A stretch of DNA of 64,000 bases, from contig NC_134276.1 of NCBI RefSeq assembly GCF_949628215.1, forward strand, positions 65,764,733-65,828,732, in the 5' to 3' direction. Within the stretch, counting starts at the first letter, position 1. Every line of letters begins with the position of its first letter. Under the pieces are notes generated by a model. The model saw nothing but the letters and a program-made list of their open reading frames with translations. It did not search any database and had not been told where the DNA came from. A program made the position numbers and the translations under genes. This document shows positions 48,560 through 59,394 of this stretch, piece after piece. The DNA is from Phalacrocorax aristotelis (lineage: Eukaryota; Chordata; Aves; Suliformes; Phalacrocoracidae).

Positions 48560-49790
48560 AAGGGCTTTGGAGGTGGAGGTGCCAGATGCCCATGGCGTGT
48601 CACCTGCTGGTGAGGCGAGGCCTTATTGCGCAGGGATGGAGCTGGCTGATGTGGTACCTCTTTTTAAAATGGCCAGTCCGGAGATCACAAGGGTGACTTG
48701 ACTTTCTGGAAGACAGTCTGGTTGTCAGGCTAATGAGAGACAGAAGTGGGAGACACATGGATGAACAGAACATATAGGAAAGAATCAATATGGATTTTGT
48801 AGGGGGAGTAATCCTGTTTCATCAGGTGTATTTAATCAAGCCAGTTGTTTCAAAGCTTCTTGATAAGGTCCTTTATCCAAGATTTCTGAACAAACAAGGA
48901 TACAGGAAAGTTTTAAGAGCAGCTTTAAAAATAGGGAGTAAAAGTAGGGATAAATAAGCAGCTGTATGGAGAATATGGGCGAAGTCTGAGAGAAATTTAT
49001 ATTTTGACTTATATTATTCAAAATACTTGTAAGTGATATATGAAGAAAAGCATCCATCACGAGGTGAGAGGGTTTGTTGGTCATACAAAATTATGCAGAG
49101 TTATCTGAACTGAAACCAGCTGCAGAGAGTTGCACAAGGGTCTTATGGTAGCAAATAGATGGAAATAAAGTCCGAGATGAAAGTTGGTGTTATTATGTTC
49201 AGAGTAATTCATATGGAGAAAACAATCATAACTACATACATCTACATAATGATGGGTTCTCCATTTCCTTTAACCATACAACAAAGATCTGGTAGTGCTT
49301 GTGAACAGTTCTTTAGAACACCAGTTCAGTGTTAAGTAGTAAACAGCTCTTGGTAATTACTAGGGAAAGAAGGGAACACAGAACAGGATGCATCATTACA
49401 GTATAAATTTATGATGCATCCTCTTTTTATATACTGTCATCTCATCTCAAAAGGTTATAGTCAAAATGAAAAAGAGGTACAGAGAATAACTAGAATTTGC
49501 TGTATAGATCTGCTTCATAAAAAAGTACTGAACAGAATATGATTCTTCGGCTTGGAAAATAGACAATTGAGGAGAAATATGATATAGCTTTATAAAATTG
49601 TGTGCTGCATAAGAAAATTTATTCACTGTTTCTCACAGAACCAGGGGCCACCAAATGAAACAGTCAGAGACAGCAAACAAAAAGGAGCACTTTTTCACCC
49701 AGTGTATATTGAATTTGTGGAGCTCATTGGCAAAGGATGTTGTAGAATTCAAAATTATAAACAGGTTCAAAAATAATGACGCAAACTAAC
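48560..49790 (+). mobile_element. Ancient L3-like CR1 LINE relic (plus strand)
   Basis: Nucleotide wording follows the old CR1/L3 class in the right order. Landmarks are gatggagctggctgatgtgg near 48,635, aatatggattttgtaggg near 48,786, a KAFDKVP-like block near 48,855 (cttgataaggtcc), ttattcaaaatacttgtaag near 49,015, acaaaattatgcagagtt near 49,086, and the 3' region ggggccaccaaatgaaa...ctttttcacccagtgt at 49,645-49,704. Heavily mutated with no usable frame. This class predates the bird-specific CR1 expansions. Limits are approximate. Confidence 0.75.
49385..49422. repeat. Inverted repeat, 12-bp perfect arms, 14-nt loop
   Basis: aggatgcatcat at 49,385-49,396 pairs exactly with atgatgcatcct at 49,411-49,422. 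It lies within the L3-like relic. Confidence 0.88.
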
Positions 49791-49829
49791 GGATGGGAAG
49801 CAGCCAAGGGCTATGGAAAACTAGTGTGC

Positions 49830-50516
49830 AGAGACACATCTGGCTGGGGCAGCGAGCAGGGCAGGAGCCAGCAGCGAGCCCTGGAAGCAGAGACGGCCAG
49901 CAGCATCCAGGGCTGCATCAGCAGGAGCACAATGAGGAGGTCGGGGCAGGGGTTGTCGCCTCTGCCCAGCTCTCACTGTTAGACCACAGCTGGATAACGT
50001 GGCCAGCTGGTGCCCCCCAATGCAGGAAAGACGCCGATAACCTGGAGTGAGTCCATCCCTGCGAGGCTCAGGGCTGGAGGGTGTCCCCGTGAGCAGAGAC
50101 TGGGGCTGCGGGGCTTGCCCAGCCTGGGGCAGGGACCCCTTTGGGGACGCTTCACAGCCACCCCACTGCCTTCAGGGAGGGGACGGAGAGGGGGCAGCTG
50201 GGCCCGTCACAGCCATGTGCAGCCGGGCAACAGGGTACGGCAGGCATGAACTGAGATGAGAGGGGTTCAGGCTGGGTACTGAAACCTCTCCCCGGTGAGG
50301 ACAGGCAGGCTGGGGGCAGGGAGAGGGAGCGGCTGCCCAGGGAGGTTGGGCATGCTCTGTCCTTGGGGGGTTTCAAGACTGGTGTGGGCAAAGCTCTGAG
50401 CAACCTGGTGTGACCTCACAGCTGGCCCTGCCTGGAGCAGGGGTGCACGAGGGATGTCCTGACGTCCCTTCCAGCCTGAATTACCCAGTGATCTCATCCT
50501 CTGATCCTCTGATCCT
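49830..50516 (+). mobile_element. GC-rich CR1 LINE 3' fragment (plus strand)
   Basis: An abrupt rise in GC marks the start. Decayed CR1 C-terminal coding words follow (gccagcagcatccagggctgcatcag). Then comes the 3' UTR wording typical of CR1: aaacctctccccggtgaggacaggcaggctggg, and gggatgtcctgacgtcccttccagcctgaatta. It ends in a variant tail of three ctgatcct-like units at about 50,496-50,516. It is a separate subfamily from the other copies and appears inserted at the 3' end of the L3-like relic. Confidence 0.82.
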
Positions 50517-50641
50517 AATTCCTTTAGGTAGAAATTGTCAGAGGTCAGAAAGCTATATCAGGGAAAATATGATATTGGATAAGGCTGTCCCTGAGTCAGA
50601 CCCAGTGTATCTGTTTATTTTTTCCTGTGTTCTTACAAAGA

Positions 50642-50674
50642 AATAAATGTAGACAGTTAAAAAAAAAAAAAAAA
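50642..50674 (+). repeat. AATAAA followed by a 16-A run, retrocopy-like tail
   Basis: AATAAA at 50,642-50,647 is followed 11 nt later by 16 consecutive A (50,659-50,674). This is the layout left by reverse transcription of a polyadenylated RNA. The sequence before it (about 50,520-50,641) is not recognised, so the parent RNA, if any, is unknown. Confidence 0.4.
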
Positions 50675-51923
50675 GTGAATTTAATGAAAAATGGGATTCT
50701 GGAGCACATTTCCCTGAGAAGAAGCCCTGAAGCCTGAGAGTGACCTGAGCCTAGTGAAAAAAATGAAACTGTAACTGCACTTGACTCATGGCTACCCTAC
50801 AGAGGTACTGCAAGGAAGAGAAAGGAGTTTAAGGCATCCACTCCATCTTGTGCATCCTCAGCTGGTTCCTTTCATAAGTTCCTATTACATGGCCAATCAA
50901 TCACACCTGCCCTGTGGTTGCAGAGGTGTCAATGAAAGCCTTCAGTGCCCTGCATGGTCCTGAATGCACATGGTGATGTGTGAGGCAGAAAAAAAAAAAA
51001 AGCTCAGACCTGTGCTCCTAGACTGAGTTTGTAGGGTTTGCAGCTGAGAAGACCTAGCACAGATGTTTTCCAGAATGACCCGAGCTACTGGATCTGTAGC
51101 ACAGCAAGCACAGCTTTGGCAAGGCCATTTTTCACCTGTTTTCTGCCAAGAACCATGTTTTGGTACTGAGTGAATTCCCGAAAAAGGCTGCAAGCAGCAC
51201 TACAGTGAAAGAGCTGGCGGTCATTTTGAAGTCCTATGGTGAGGTTTCATAAAGGTCTGGGGTGCCGGGAGTGGGCTGGTGGCTCCCAGCCCTGGGGCAG
51301 GCTGCAGCACACCTTCTGGTGCAGAGCAGTAGCTATTTGGACTGCATGTTGGGAAAGGTGTGAGAGACATTCCCAAACCTTGATTACAGAGAAGTCTCTA
51401 TGGTGCTCAGCAACACCTCTCTTTTTATCTTATTCCAGTATAAGAAGGACAAACCATCTCCTCCATCAAGTACTAGCCAGATGCTGGTGACCAGTAGTGC
51501 TTTGCTTGGGTAATAGGGCTCTCTGAGATTATTCTGTTTTCACAAGCCATTTCAGGGTGATGCTTATTCAGTTTTACCCCCAGGTATATTTTAGGCACAA
51601 CTGGCCTTTCACATGCAGAGGAGAAATCCTCAGCGACATTGCACCTGAAATCTAGACCAGCGCTGCCATTGGTTATATCTTAGTCAATGCCTTGCTCCAC
51701 TTCGTGTAAGAGCTGAGGAACAAGCTTAAAGCATCTTATTTTTCTATCCTTACATGGCAATGCCTGACTCCCTAGGGCAAAACATTACACTTTCAAGTTA
51801 ATTGGTATAGATGTTTCCAAAGTTTGGTACTACAAATCAAGCAAGAAATTCATTTCAGAGCGCAGGAGCCCCATACTTTCTCTCCCTCTCAAGTCAATTC
51901 CAAATGCTCCGCTCTACAAGTTT

Positions 51924-52045
51924 CTCTTCTTTTCAATTACAGTTCTCCCATGGTAGTAAATAAATTTGTTTCAAGCACACACGTTCCTCTTATTTTCAAT
52001 TACAGTGCCCTCTCAAGTAATTTAATTTCTTTCAAGTCTTCAATT
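51924..52045 (+). repeat. Diverged tandem duplication, 63-bp period
   Basis: ctcttcttttcaattacag at 51,924 recurs as ctcttattttcaattacag at 51,987. Both copies continue with a ct-rich segment and then aatt...tttcaag. Confidence 0.75.
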
Positions 52046-55000
52046 CACATCTAACTTTCTCTCCAACAAATGTATAGATCAGGTAGTAGAAATACATCCC
52101 AGGCTCTATCTTTATATTGAGGTTTTAGAAGGTGGGTTTTGTCTCCATTACTTCTGAACTGACTAAAACCTCTTTACAGGTTCAGCAAGAGGTATGCAGA
52201 CCAAATAACAGGCGTGAAAGCTGTGCAAGCAGGCTTTCATTTGGGCCATCTCCTTTGGTTCCTGCAGCTGCCCTAATGCAGCTGGCAGGAGTGATGGGAG
52301 CGCTGAATGTCAGCGCTTCAGCCTGACTTTGATATAAATGTATTCATTTTAATTTGCAGCAATAGCTGACGTGATACTGAAACCCTATGAAGGCTTCATC
52401 GTTAGCGGTTGCAGGCTGATATTTATCTCCCTCTCATCTTCACAGGTGATTAGAATATGTGCAGAAGCGCTTTAAATGCACATGAGGAATGGATTGTGGA
52501 TTGAAGGAATTGGAAGTCAAGGACAGCCTTGGGGTTGAGGCTGGGATGATCTGTATAGCCTCTGGTTGCTATAGGACTCACCTGAGGTGTATTATGAAAG
52601 ACTGGAGGACAAAGCTATCTGCCAGTATGTGCACTCTATCCCTCCTGCAAATAAACACAGGACTGAGGTGACCATTTGGATACCTTCCACATGTGCAATA
52701 CTAAATATTCAAAAAGTAAAATGTGGGGGAAAATGCACATAAATTCATTACAGTAGGGGCTGACCCAACCTGCCCACATAACAGTAAGGGCCTCAGACAG
52801 CGAGGTGATGATGCTCCTCACTTAGCATAGCAAAGAGATATATGGTTGGACTCTGGGAGATGTGTATGTTCAGCCAGTTGAGTTAGTAGCTGGCTGAACA
52901 GGCAAAAACATTTCTCTGATGCTTTACTACAGCCACCTGTCAGAGGGTGGGTAGAGCAGTCAGTAATCCACGGTGATCCCCAAGGAGCTTTCTTCTGCCT
53001 TTGTTCATTTAAACACAGCAGGGAGAAAAGATGATTCAGCCTTTCACGAGAGCCATATAAGGGCTATGAAAGTGAGAGAGACTTCCTCAGCCAGCTGTCC
53101 CAAGCTGGTGTGATCTGATCTCTACGGCTTGCACCTGGGGACCGAGGTGCTGCGGCGTGTTCCCGGCGGGTTGCTGAGCGTGCAGGCTCTCTCCTCTCGC
53201 ACGGCGCTAGGCGGGTTGGCTTCAGCGCCCGTGGTGGAGGGCCAGTACCAATTCCTGACAGCTGTGGGAGATAGGTGTTCACGCTTGCTCTCCTTTTGGA
53301 CATTAAAATAGGAAGAACATTTCTGTTTTCTCTTCAGCTAATTGCAGTCCATTTCTCTCTGGATTTGACTTTTATGTGCACCCCAACCGATACCCACTGT
53401 TTTTATTTACATTGAGTTTGTATTTGGTGAGATTCTGCCCTTTTCTTTCCTTTCCTCCCCATTTCACTGTAGTTGCAGTTAATTCAGTAGCTCCCTAATT
53501 CGATAGCTCTGTTCTGGGCTCTGGCACTCTACATGGTGTGTCCCTTTGCCAATACAATACTATTTCTTCCCTTACAAACGCTTGTCTTCCTAACATCCGA
53601 ATTGTGGAGAGAGGCCCATATGTTCCCATAGTCCATGTGCTCTAAAGCGTAGCAAATTGCTATTTAGAAAACGCACTCTGTAGTCCTCTCTGCCAGCCAA
53701 AATGCACTCCTTGTGTGACGGAATGATACCATTCCCATTTACAGTACAAAGTAGTCTCAGGGAGAAGATTCTCAAGAGGGCACCAGAGCTGATGTGCACA
53801 GTGGAAATGTAGGTGCAGTCAGAGACCAACTCAACCAGTGCTTTCAATGTGCAGTATTCTGCAAGACAAAAACTTTCCGGATTTTACATGCTGCACAAGG
53901 CATGGGCTGAGCCCCCCTTCGTGCAGTCTGCGATGATCAAAACTCTTCAGAGATTCCTAAGTACACCAAAACCCACCTCTAGCCATTTGGAGCGGGCAAG
54001 GCATTGTGTGGGAGTGTGCAGACCTTTCTGCTCAAGCAAAGTGTTTGCTGGGACCTCATTAAATACCTTCCCCACTTTGCTTTTGTCCCTTCCCAATTTT
54101 CTTCTGTATCAAACATCTGTTTTCACAACCCTCCCCCAGTTTACTCCTCTCACCATCTGAGGAGGCATTGATTTCACTGTACCAACACTGATCCCTGAAA
54201 GCCTCAGTAGTGGAAATTACAGGAGTGACTGGAGCTCGCTTCTGGCCTGCTACAAAAAAACCCCACCTACACTTCCCTGGCAGCCTGTGGCTCTGCTGAG
54301 CAGAGGAACTGTGCCTTGTTAGCAGCCCACGGAAGGGCTGGGGAACGTCTCCTGTTCACCACAGGCACCTGTGAAGAAGCAGCTGTGCTGCATCTTGCTA
54401 GGAAGAGCCGTTTGGCTCTGCTAACCTTTGGGCTCAGACGCTGCGAAGGGACAGAGGGACAAAGTAGCTGCTGAAAGGGTTTTTTCTTCTTTTGATGTCT
54501 TAGCTTATCTGTCCTGTTGGATCCTGTTAACCCTTTTGGATGGGAAATGGGATGTGGAGTCTGCTTCTTGCTCCAGAGCCTTGCTGCAGGGTTTAGGCTT
54601 CCACAAACAAGTGAACATTCACACCTCACCAGGACTGAGACATCTTTCCCATTAGCTGGCCTCCTGTGAGCACAGGAGTCCGTAACTGCACAATTTGGGT
54701 TTTATTCCCAAAGTATTGTTTTTCCTTGTTGTGTTTTTTTTTCTGTTTTAGGTTTTAAAGACAGCTTTTTCAAGGGAGCAGCTGAAGGAGCACAGTGAAG
54801 TATCTTAGTAGACATGAAAGGGGAATTTCTCCAAGAATGGGAACTTGCACAGGAAAAGAATGAAGAAGTTTTTGATTTGAAATTCAGTGAGCGGGTGACA
54901 GAGCTGGCAGGGTGGCCCACGCAGAGTCAGCAAGTTCTGACTGTAATGAGTGATGTGTGGTAGGGGCTGGTAATAAATGAAAGGCCTTGAAAATGACAGG

Positions 55001-56883
55001 AAATTTCTTGTACTGGACGTGTAGTGAAGGAGCCCAAGGGAAAGGGGTGATACAATCAAACCAACAGTGTAGGAAATGGTCTTTAAGCAGCATTTTGTAT
55101 GGAGCTCAGCTAGGTTAAGCTTCATTTATCACCATCAGAGATACCAAAGTTAGTGAAAAATAACTGAATAATGAAGAGATGAGAGAACTATTTTAGTTGT
55201 GTGGATTGGCAGGAGAGAGCAGAGGTGTTTCCACAGGAATATCAGCAAGACTAACGCACGGTGCGGGTGGGAGAGGCCAAGGGGAAAGGAGACCTGAAGA
55301 AGCCAGGCAGGCTGCGTGGGGATGTCCAAGAGGCACACAGAACATGTAAACTTTCAATTCGCAGGTTTCGCTGGGCTGACCTGTGGGCCCACCCATGAGG
55401 GGGAGCCAGGCAGCTCTCACCCTTACAGGAGCGTGCCCGCAGTGTTGTACGGACGGTGAGTGTCAAAGACGCTGCAGCAATGCTGGAAGGCAATGCCTGG
55501 AGAAAGTTCAGGTAGCAGCAAGTATCCAACTGTGTAACACGCTGAGTATCCTCCTCACACTGCTAGCAGGGAGCACGTAGGGTAGGACGCCTATACCAAT
55601 GGAGAGGTGGGGTGCAGGGGGGCACTTAGGCAAAGCTGAACCTGTCCTGACACCCCCCAAGCCAGCGCAGGGCACGCCCAGCACGAGGGCCAGGCCAGGT
55701 GGTGAGGGCCCCGAATTCCCATTATCCTCTCCAGGTGACATTTGCCAGGGCACTGAGGACCTTCCTGTCCTGACTTTCTCACAAAATTCAGACTTGCTGT
55801 ATATACAGTAATTTGTGTATCTTTCAGGGACTTCAGTGGTGCACCACACATGGTGGCAGATCACCTGGAGGTTTGGAGACCTTCTGATACCCATCAGTCC
55901 CCCACTGACCTCTGCTCAAGTTTATTTGCTGCTACAGCAAGAAGGAAACCCAACACATGTATCAGGTAAAACCGGCACTGTGTGTCGTTTGCACCAGGTG
56001 CGGGCTTCAGCCTTTTGAAAACAAATGGCTGTGAAATACGTAACTCCGCTCTAATTCTGGAAAAGATCTATCTTGCTGGTCATAGCAGACTTTGGTCTTT
56101 GCATTTGCCTTTTTTCCCCCCCCGATACTCCTTCTACTGCTCCCAAAGTAATACACCTGAAACTACAGGTTTGAGAGTGCATAAACTGGTATCAGTGCAT
56201 AACTGGTATCAAGCATTGTCCTGGAATGCCATTAAATTAAATACAATTTCTGGGACCATTTCTCTTCGCCGAAAAGTACTTTCGCTTTATGCAGATTTCA
56301 GCCTTTGCAATTTTAAGTGTTTTCCTGTCAGAACCAGGGTAATGATATAATGTGTCTGAATTTATCCAGTGCCTGGAAAAATTGCTCAAATTCAGTACAA
56401 ATTAATTTTGAGTCCAGCATCTGAATTTTCACGGCTTGGGAGCACAACTATACTGAAATTCTTCAATGCTTTGCATAGGAAGATCGCTACAGGAGACATA
56501 GGACAGCTATAGGACAGCTCATTTTGTTCAGAATAATTTAAAAACTCACTAACAATAATACAATTTTCAGTGCCATTCATGGCAAAGGGGATACTACTTT
56601 ATTCTTAGGCTGAGTATTTTCATCACCTCATTTTGCTGCTTGGCCTGTGTTCCTCTGATTCCTTAAATCTCTGTATTTCTCATACTTGGATCTCATCTTG
56701 TCCCATCACTGGATTTTTGGATGTATCTTTCTATACTGGAAAAGCTCTTGTGAGTCCTTGAGGATCTTCGTCTCAAAGGAGGATGCCACCTTTCTCCTCC
56801 TTCTCCCTTACCACGTGCTAGTTCGTCAGTTGTTTTCTGAACTTCTTTCAGGATGAGGCAATCGTGTTTGTGGTTGCTGTCTT

Positions 56884-56924
56884 TAGTCTCACACTACCCA
56901 GACTGGAGCAGTAGTGTGAGACTA
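56884..56924. repeat. Perfect hairpin, 14-bp arms, 13-nt loop
   Basis: tagtctcacactac at 56,884-56,897 is the exact reverse complement of gtagtgtgagacta at 56,911-56,924. The arms are balanced in GC, unlike the AT palindromes elsewhere in the window. Confidence 0.92.
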
Positions 56925-59328
56925 CCCAGCTGCCCTGTGCAAGAGGTTGCCTGCGCACATCTCAGTTCTTCCACTGTGCAAATTGAGTCCGAGAGATGAT
57001 CTTATTCTCCTGTCTTTGCGTTCAGCAGGATTATTTCCTCAGCTGTTCTGCCTTTTACTATCGAGGCCACAGCAGGCTTAACCTCAGGCAGAGTACCAAA
57101 GACCTAATAAATAGGGCTTATTATTTTGGGTTGGTGCCATGCTAACCTGGTTACAGAGCTTCCAGCTGGCACATGTCTGGCTGAGGGCTGTGCAGTGCTG
57201 ATCTGAGCAGCATCTCAACACCTTGAGGACTACGGAGCTGTTCCAGACAATGTGCCCACTGAGACTGCCTTGTCCCCAGCAAGTGAAGCATGGCACCAGG
57301 GACTGGGAGGGGCTGCTGGTCCTAGGGCAGAGAAGGGTCTGCCAGGGGCGATGCTCATTCTGCCACCGCCCCTTTCCTTGTATCCAACACTGAACAGTGC
57401 AGGATGTGATCTCTAGTTCGAAATCAGTCTTTCAGAGCAAAACTCATCCTGCACGGTGGCTTCCAGGGGAATTTCTTAGCTCCTTGGCCTCGGCACGTAT
57501 CATGGTGGTGTCCCGACTGCAGATCATAACGGGCAGTGCCCAGGTGCCCATCAGTTCCCCTCGGCCCTCCCTGTCCTTGGGAAGGCAGCACCGGTGTGCA
57601 GGCTGGGCGAGGGCCACAACCGTGCTCCAGCAAGGCCCTGGCTAAGAGACCAGGAAACCACGACTGCAGGTTGACACAGGGATCATGTATGAAGCATGAG
57701 GTGAAAAGCCCGACTCCTACTTAATGCTGTAGTAGCCATTTTGTAGATGCAGGTACACAAAATTATGTGCAGTAATTGAAGCAATGTAAGAAGCTCCAGT
57801 AGGACACGCTGCACGCCTAAATGTGCACGGAGGTCACTGTCCTGCCCTGCAGCTGTGGCAACCACAAGAAGACCTGTTTGACATATCATTTTGACAGATC
57901 ACCATCATTAGTTCCCCTGAGCTCACTTCCCAAAGGTTGCTTTCAAGCAAGGGCAACAAGACTCGTTTTGTTCCTAAACTTCCTGAAGTTCTGAAAATAT
58001 TTAGCAGATAAAGCCCTTTATCAATGATTACACAAACTTCTCTACCCTGTTCCTCCTGCAGACCGCACGGCGGGGCTGGCATACTAACTGCGCCCTGCCG
58101 ATAGGCAGGCGTTGTCTGCATCAGGAAAAGGCAACTTTGTAGACCCCTTGAAAATATTAAGGTGGGTGCTCCCTCTGTAGTTCAGATCCTTGTTTCTTTT
58201 CATATCAGCATGGATGATGGAGATTCTTTACCTCCAATGCAGTAGTTGGAGTATTCCTGCCTCTTGTAAAACTGACATTTACCAGAGGCCACAGGACAAT
58301 TACCCCTGTTGATGGACGCAGCACTACTCAGGTACACCACAAGAGAACTGTTAACATGTTCAAAAAAGCGATGATCCCCTCTGCCCATGTGACAATGATT
58401 TCTTTACACAAATGTTGTATTTGGTTACTGTCAGCAATGTCAACCTGTATCTGCAGGGTGATGCTCCAAGATGAAGAGTGAAAATCTATCTGGCAAATGG
58501 TGACAGTTCCTAGTATGACAGCGTCCAACCCATCAGCTAATGGAAGACATGTCGTGATTTATCAATACTAGAATTTCAGCTGAAAATGCAGATTTGAAAT
58601 ATTAATCACAAATATAGTCCAATAAATAAATCTGTAGGTATTTCTTCAGTTACACTATATATAAACAAGTCCTGAGGGTTTTATACTTCCAAGAATTTAC
58701 AGAATTTTCTGGTTGTACATCTTATTGTCAGGATAGTTGCTTGATCCCAGGAACTACCGTTAAAGTAAGTGCTTCTCTGTGTCATGCATATACGTTTTGC
58801 TTGGTTCTTCTTACGTTGTCTACCTACCTGGTTTTTACAATTTGTCTTTTTGGCACCGATTTGTATAAAATATGCTGTTTTATACAATGTGTCAAATATA
58901 AAATACAGTAAACTAAGATTCCAAGCTAGGCACCTAATGTTATTGAGACTTGATCCAACTTGCAACACCTTTTAGAAGCCGTGAGAATAAAATAAAAGCA
59001 AACAAACCCCAACTTCTCCTCTCCCAGACAAAACCTAGCAAAAAACTGGAGACAGTATTAAGTTTGTGGTCGTCACAGGAAAGCACACGTGTCTTTGGTG
59101 AGATCGAGCAGCCAGCTAGCATCAACAAACAATGCTTGACCTTTCAGTAACATCAAGGGAAGAGCTCTATTAATACATGGTATTTCCTCTGTAGTAAGAT
59201 TACATCCTGCCTTTGCAGGAAGAGAAATTCAGACCAACTTATTTTTCTTCTTTAACTTACAATTCTATCCTGGCAAGAAGAAATATAAATAAGACTATGG
59301 AGCTTGGTATCATGTTGAGCTTTACGTA

Positions 59329-59394
59329 TATAGGTATTTATATAGGTGTGTATATATATATACCCCTATATATAGAGGTATATAAATACCTATA
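59329..59394. repeat. AT-rich inverted repeat, 16-bp perfect arms
   Basis: tataggtatttatata at 59,329-59,344 pairs exactly with tatataaatacctata at 59,379-59,394. The 34-nt interior is itself a TA microsatellite. Further taggtatt units follow to about 59,416. Confidence 0.9.
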
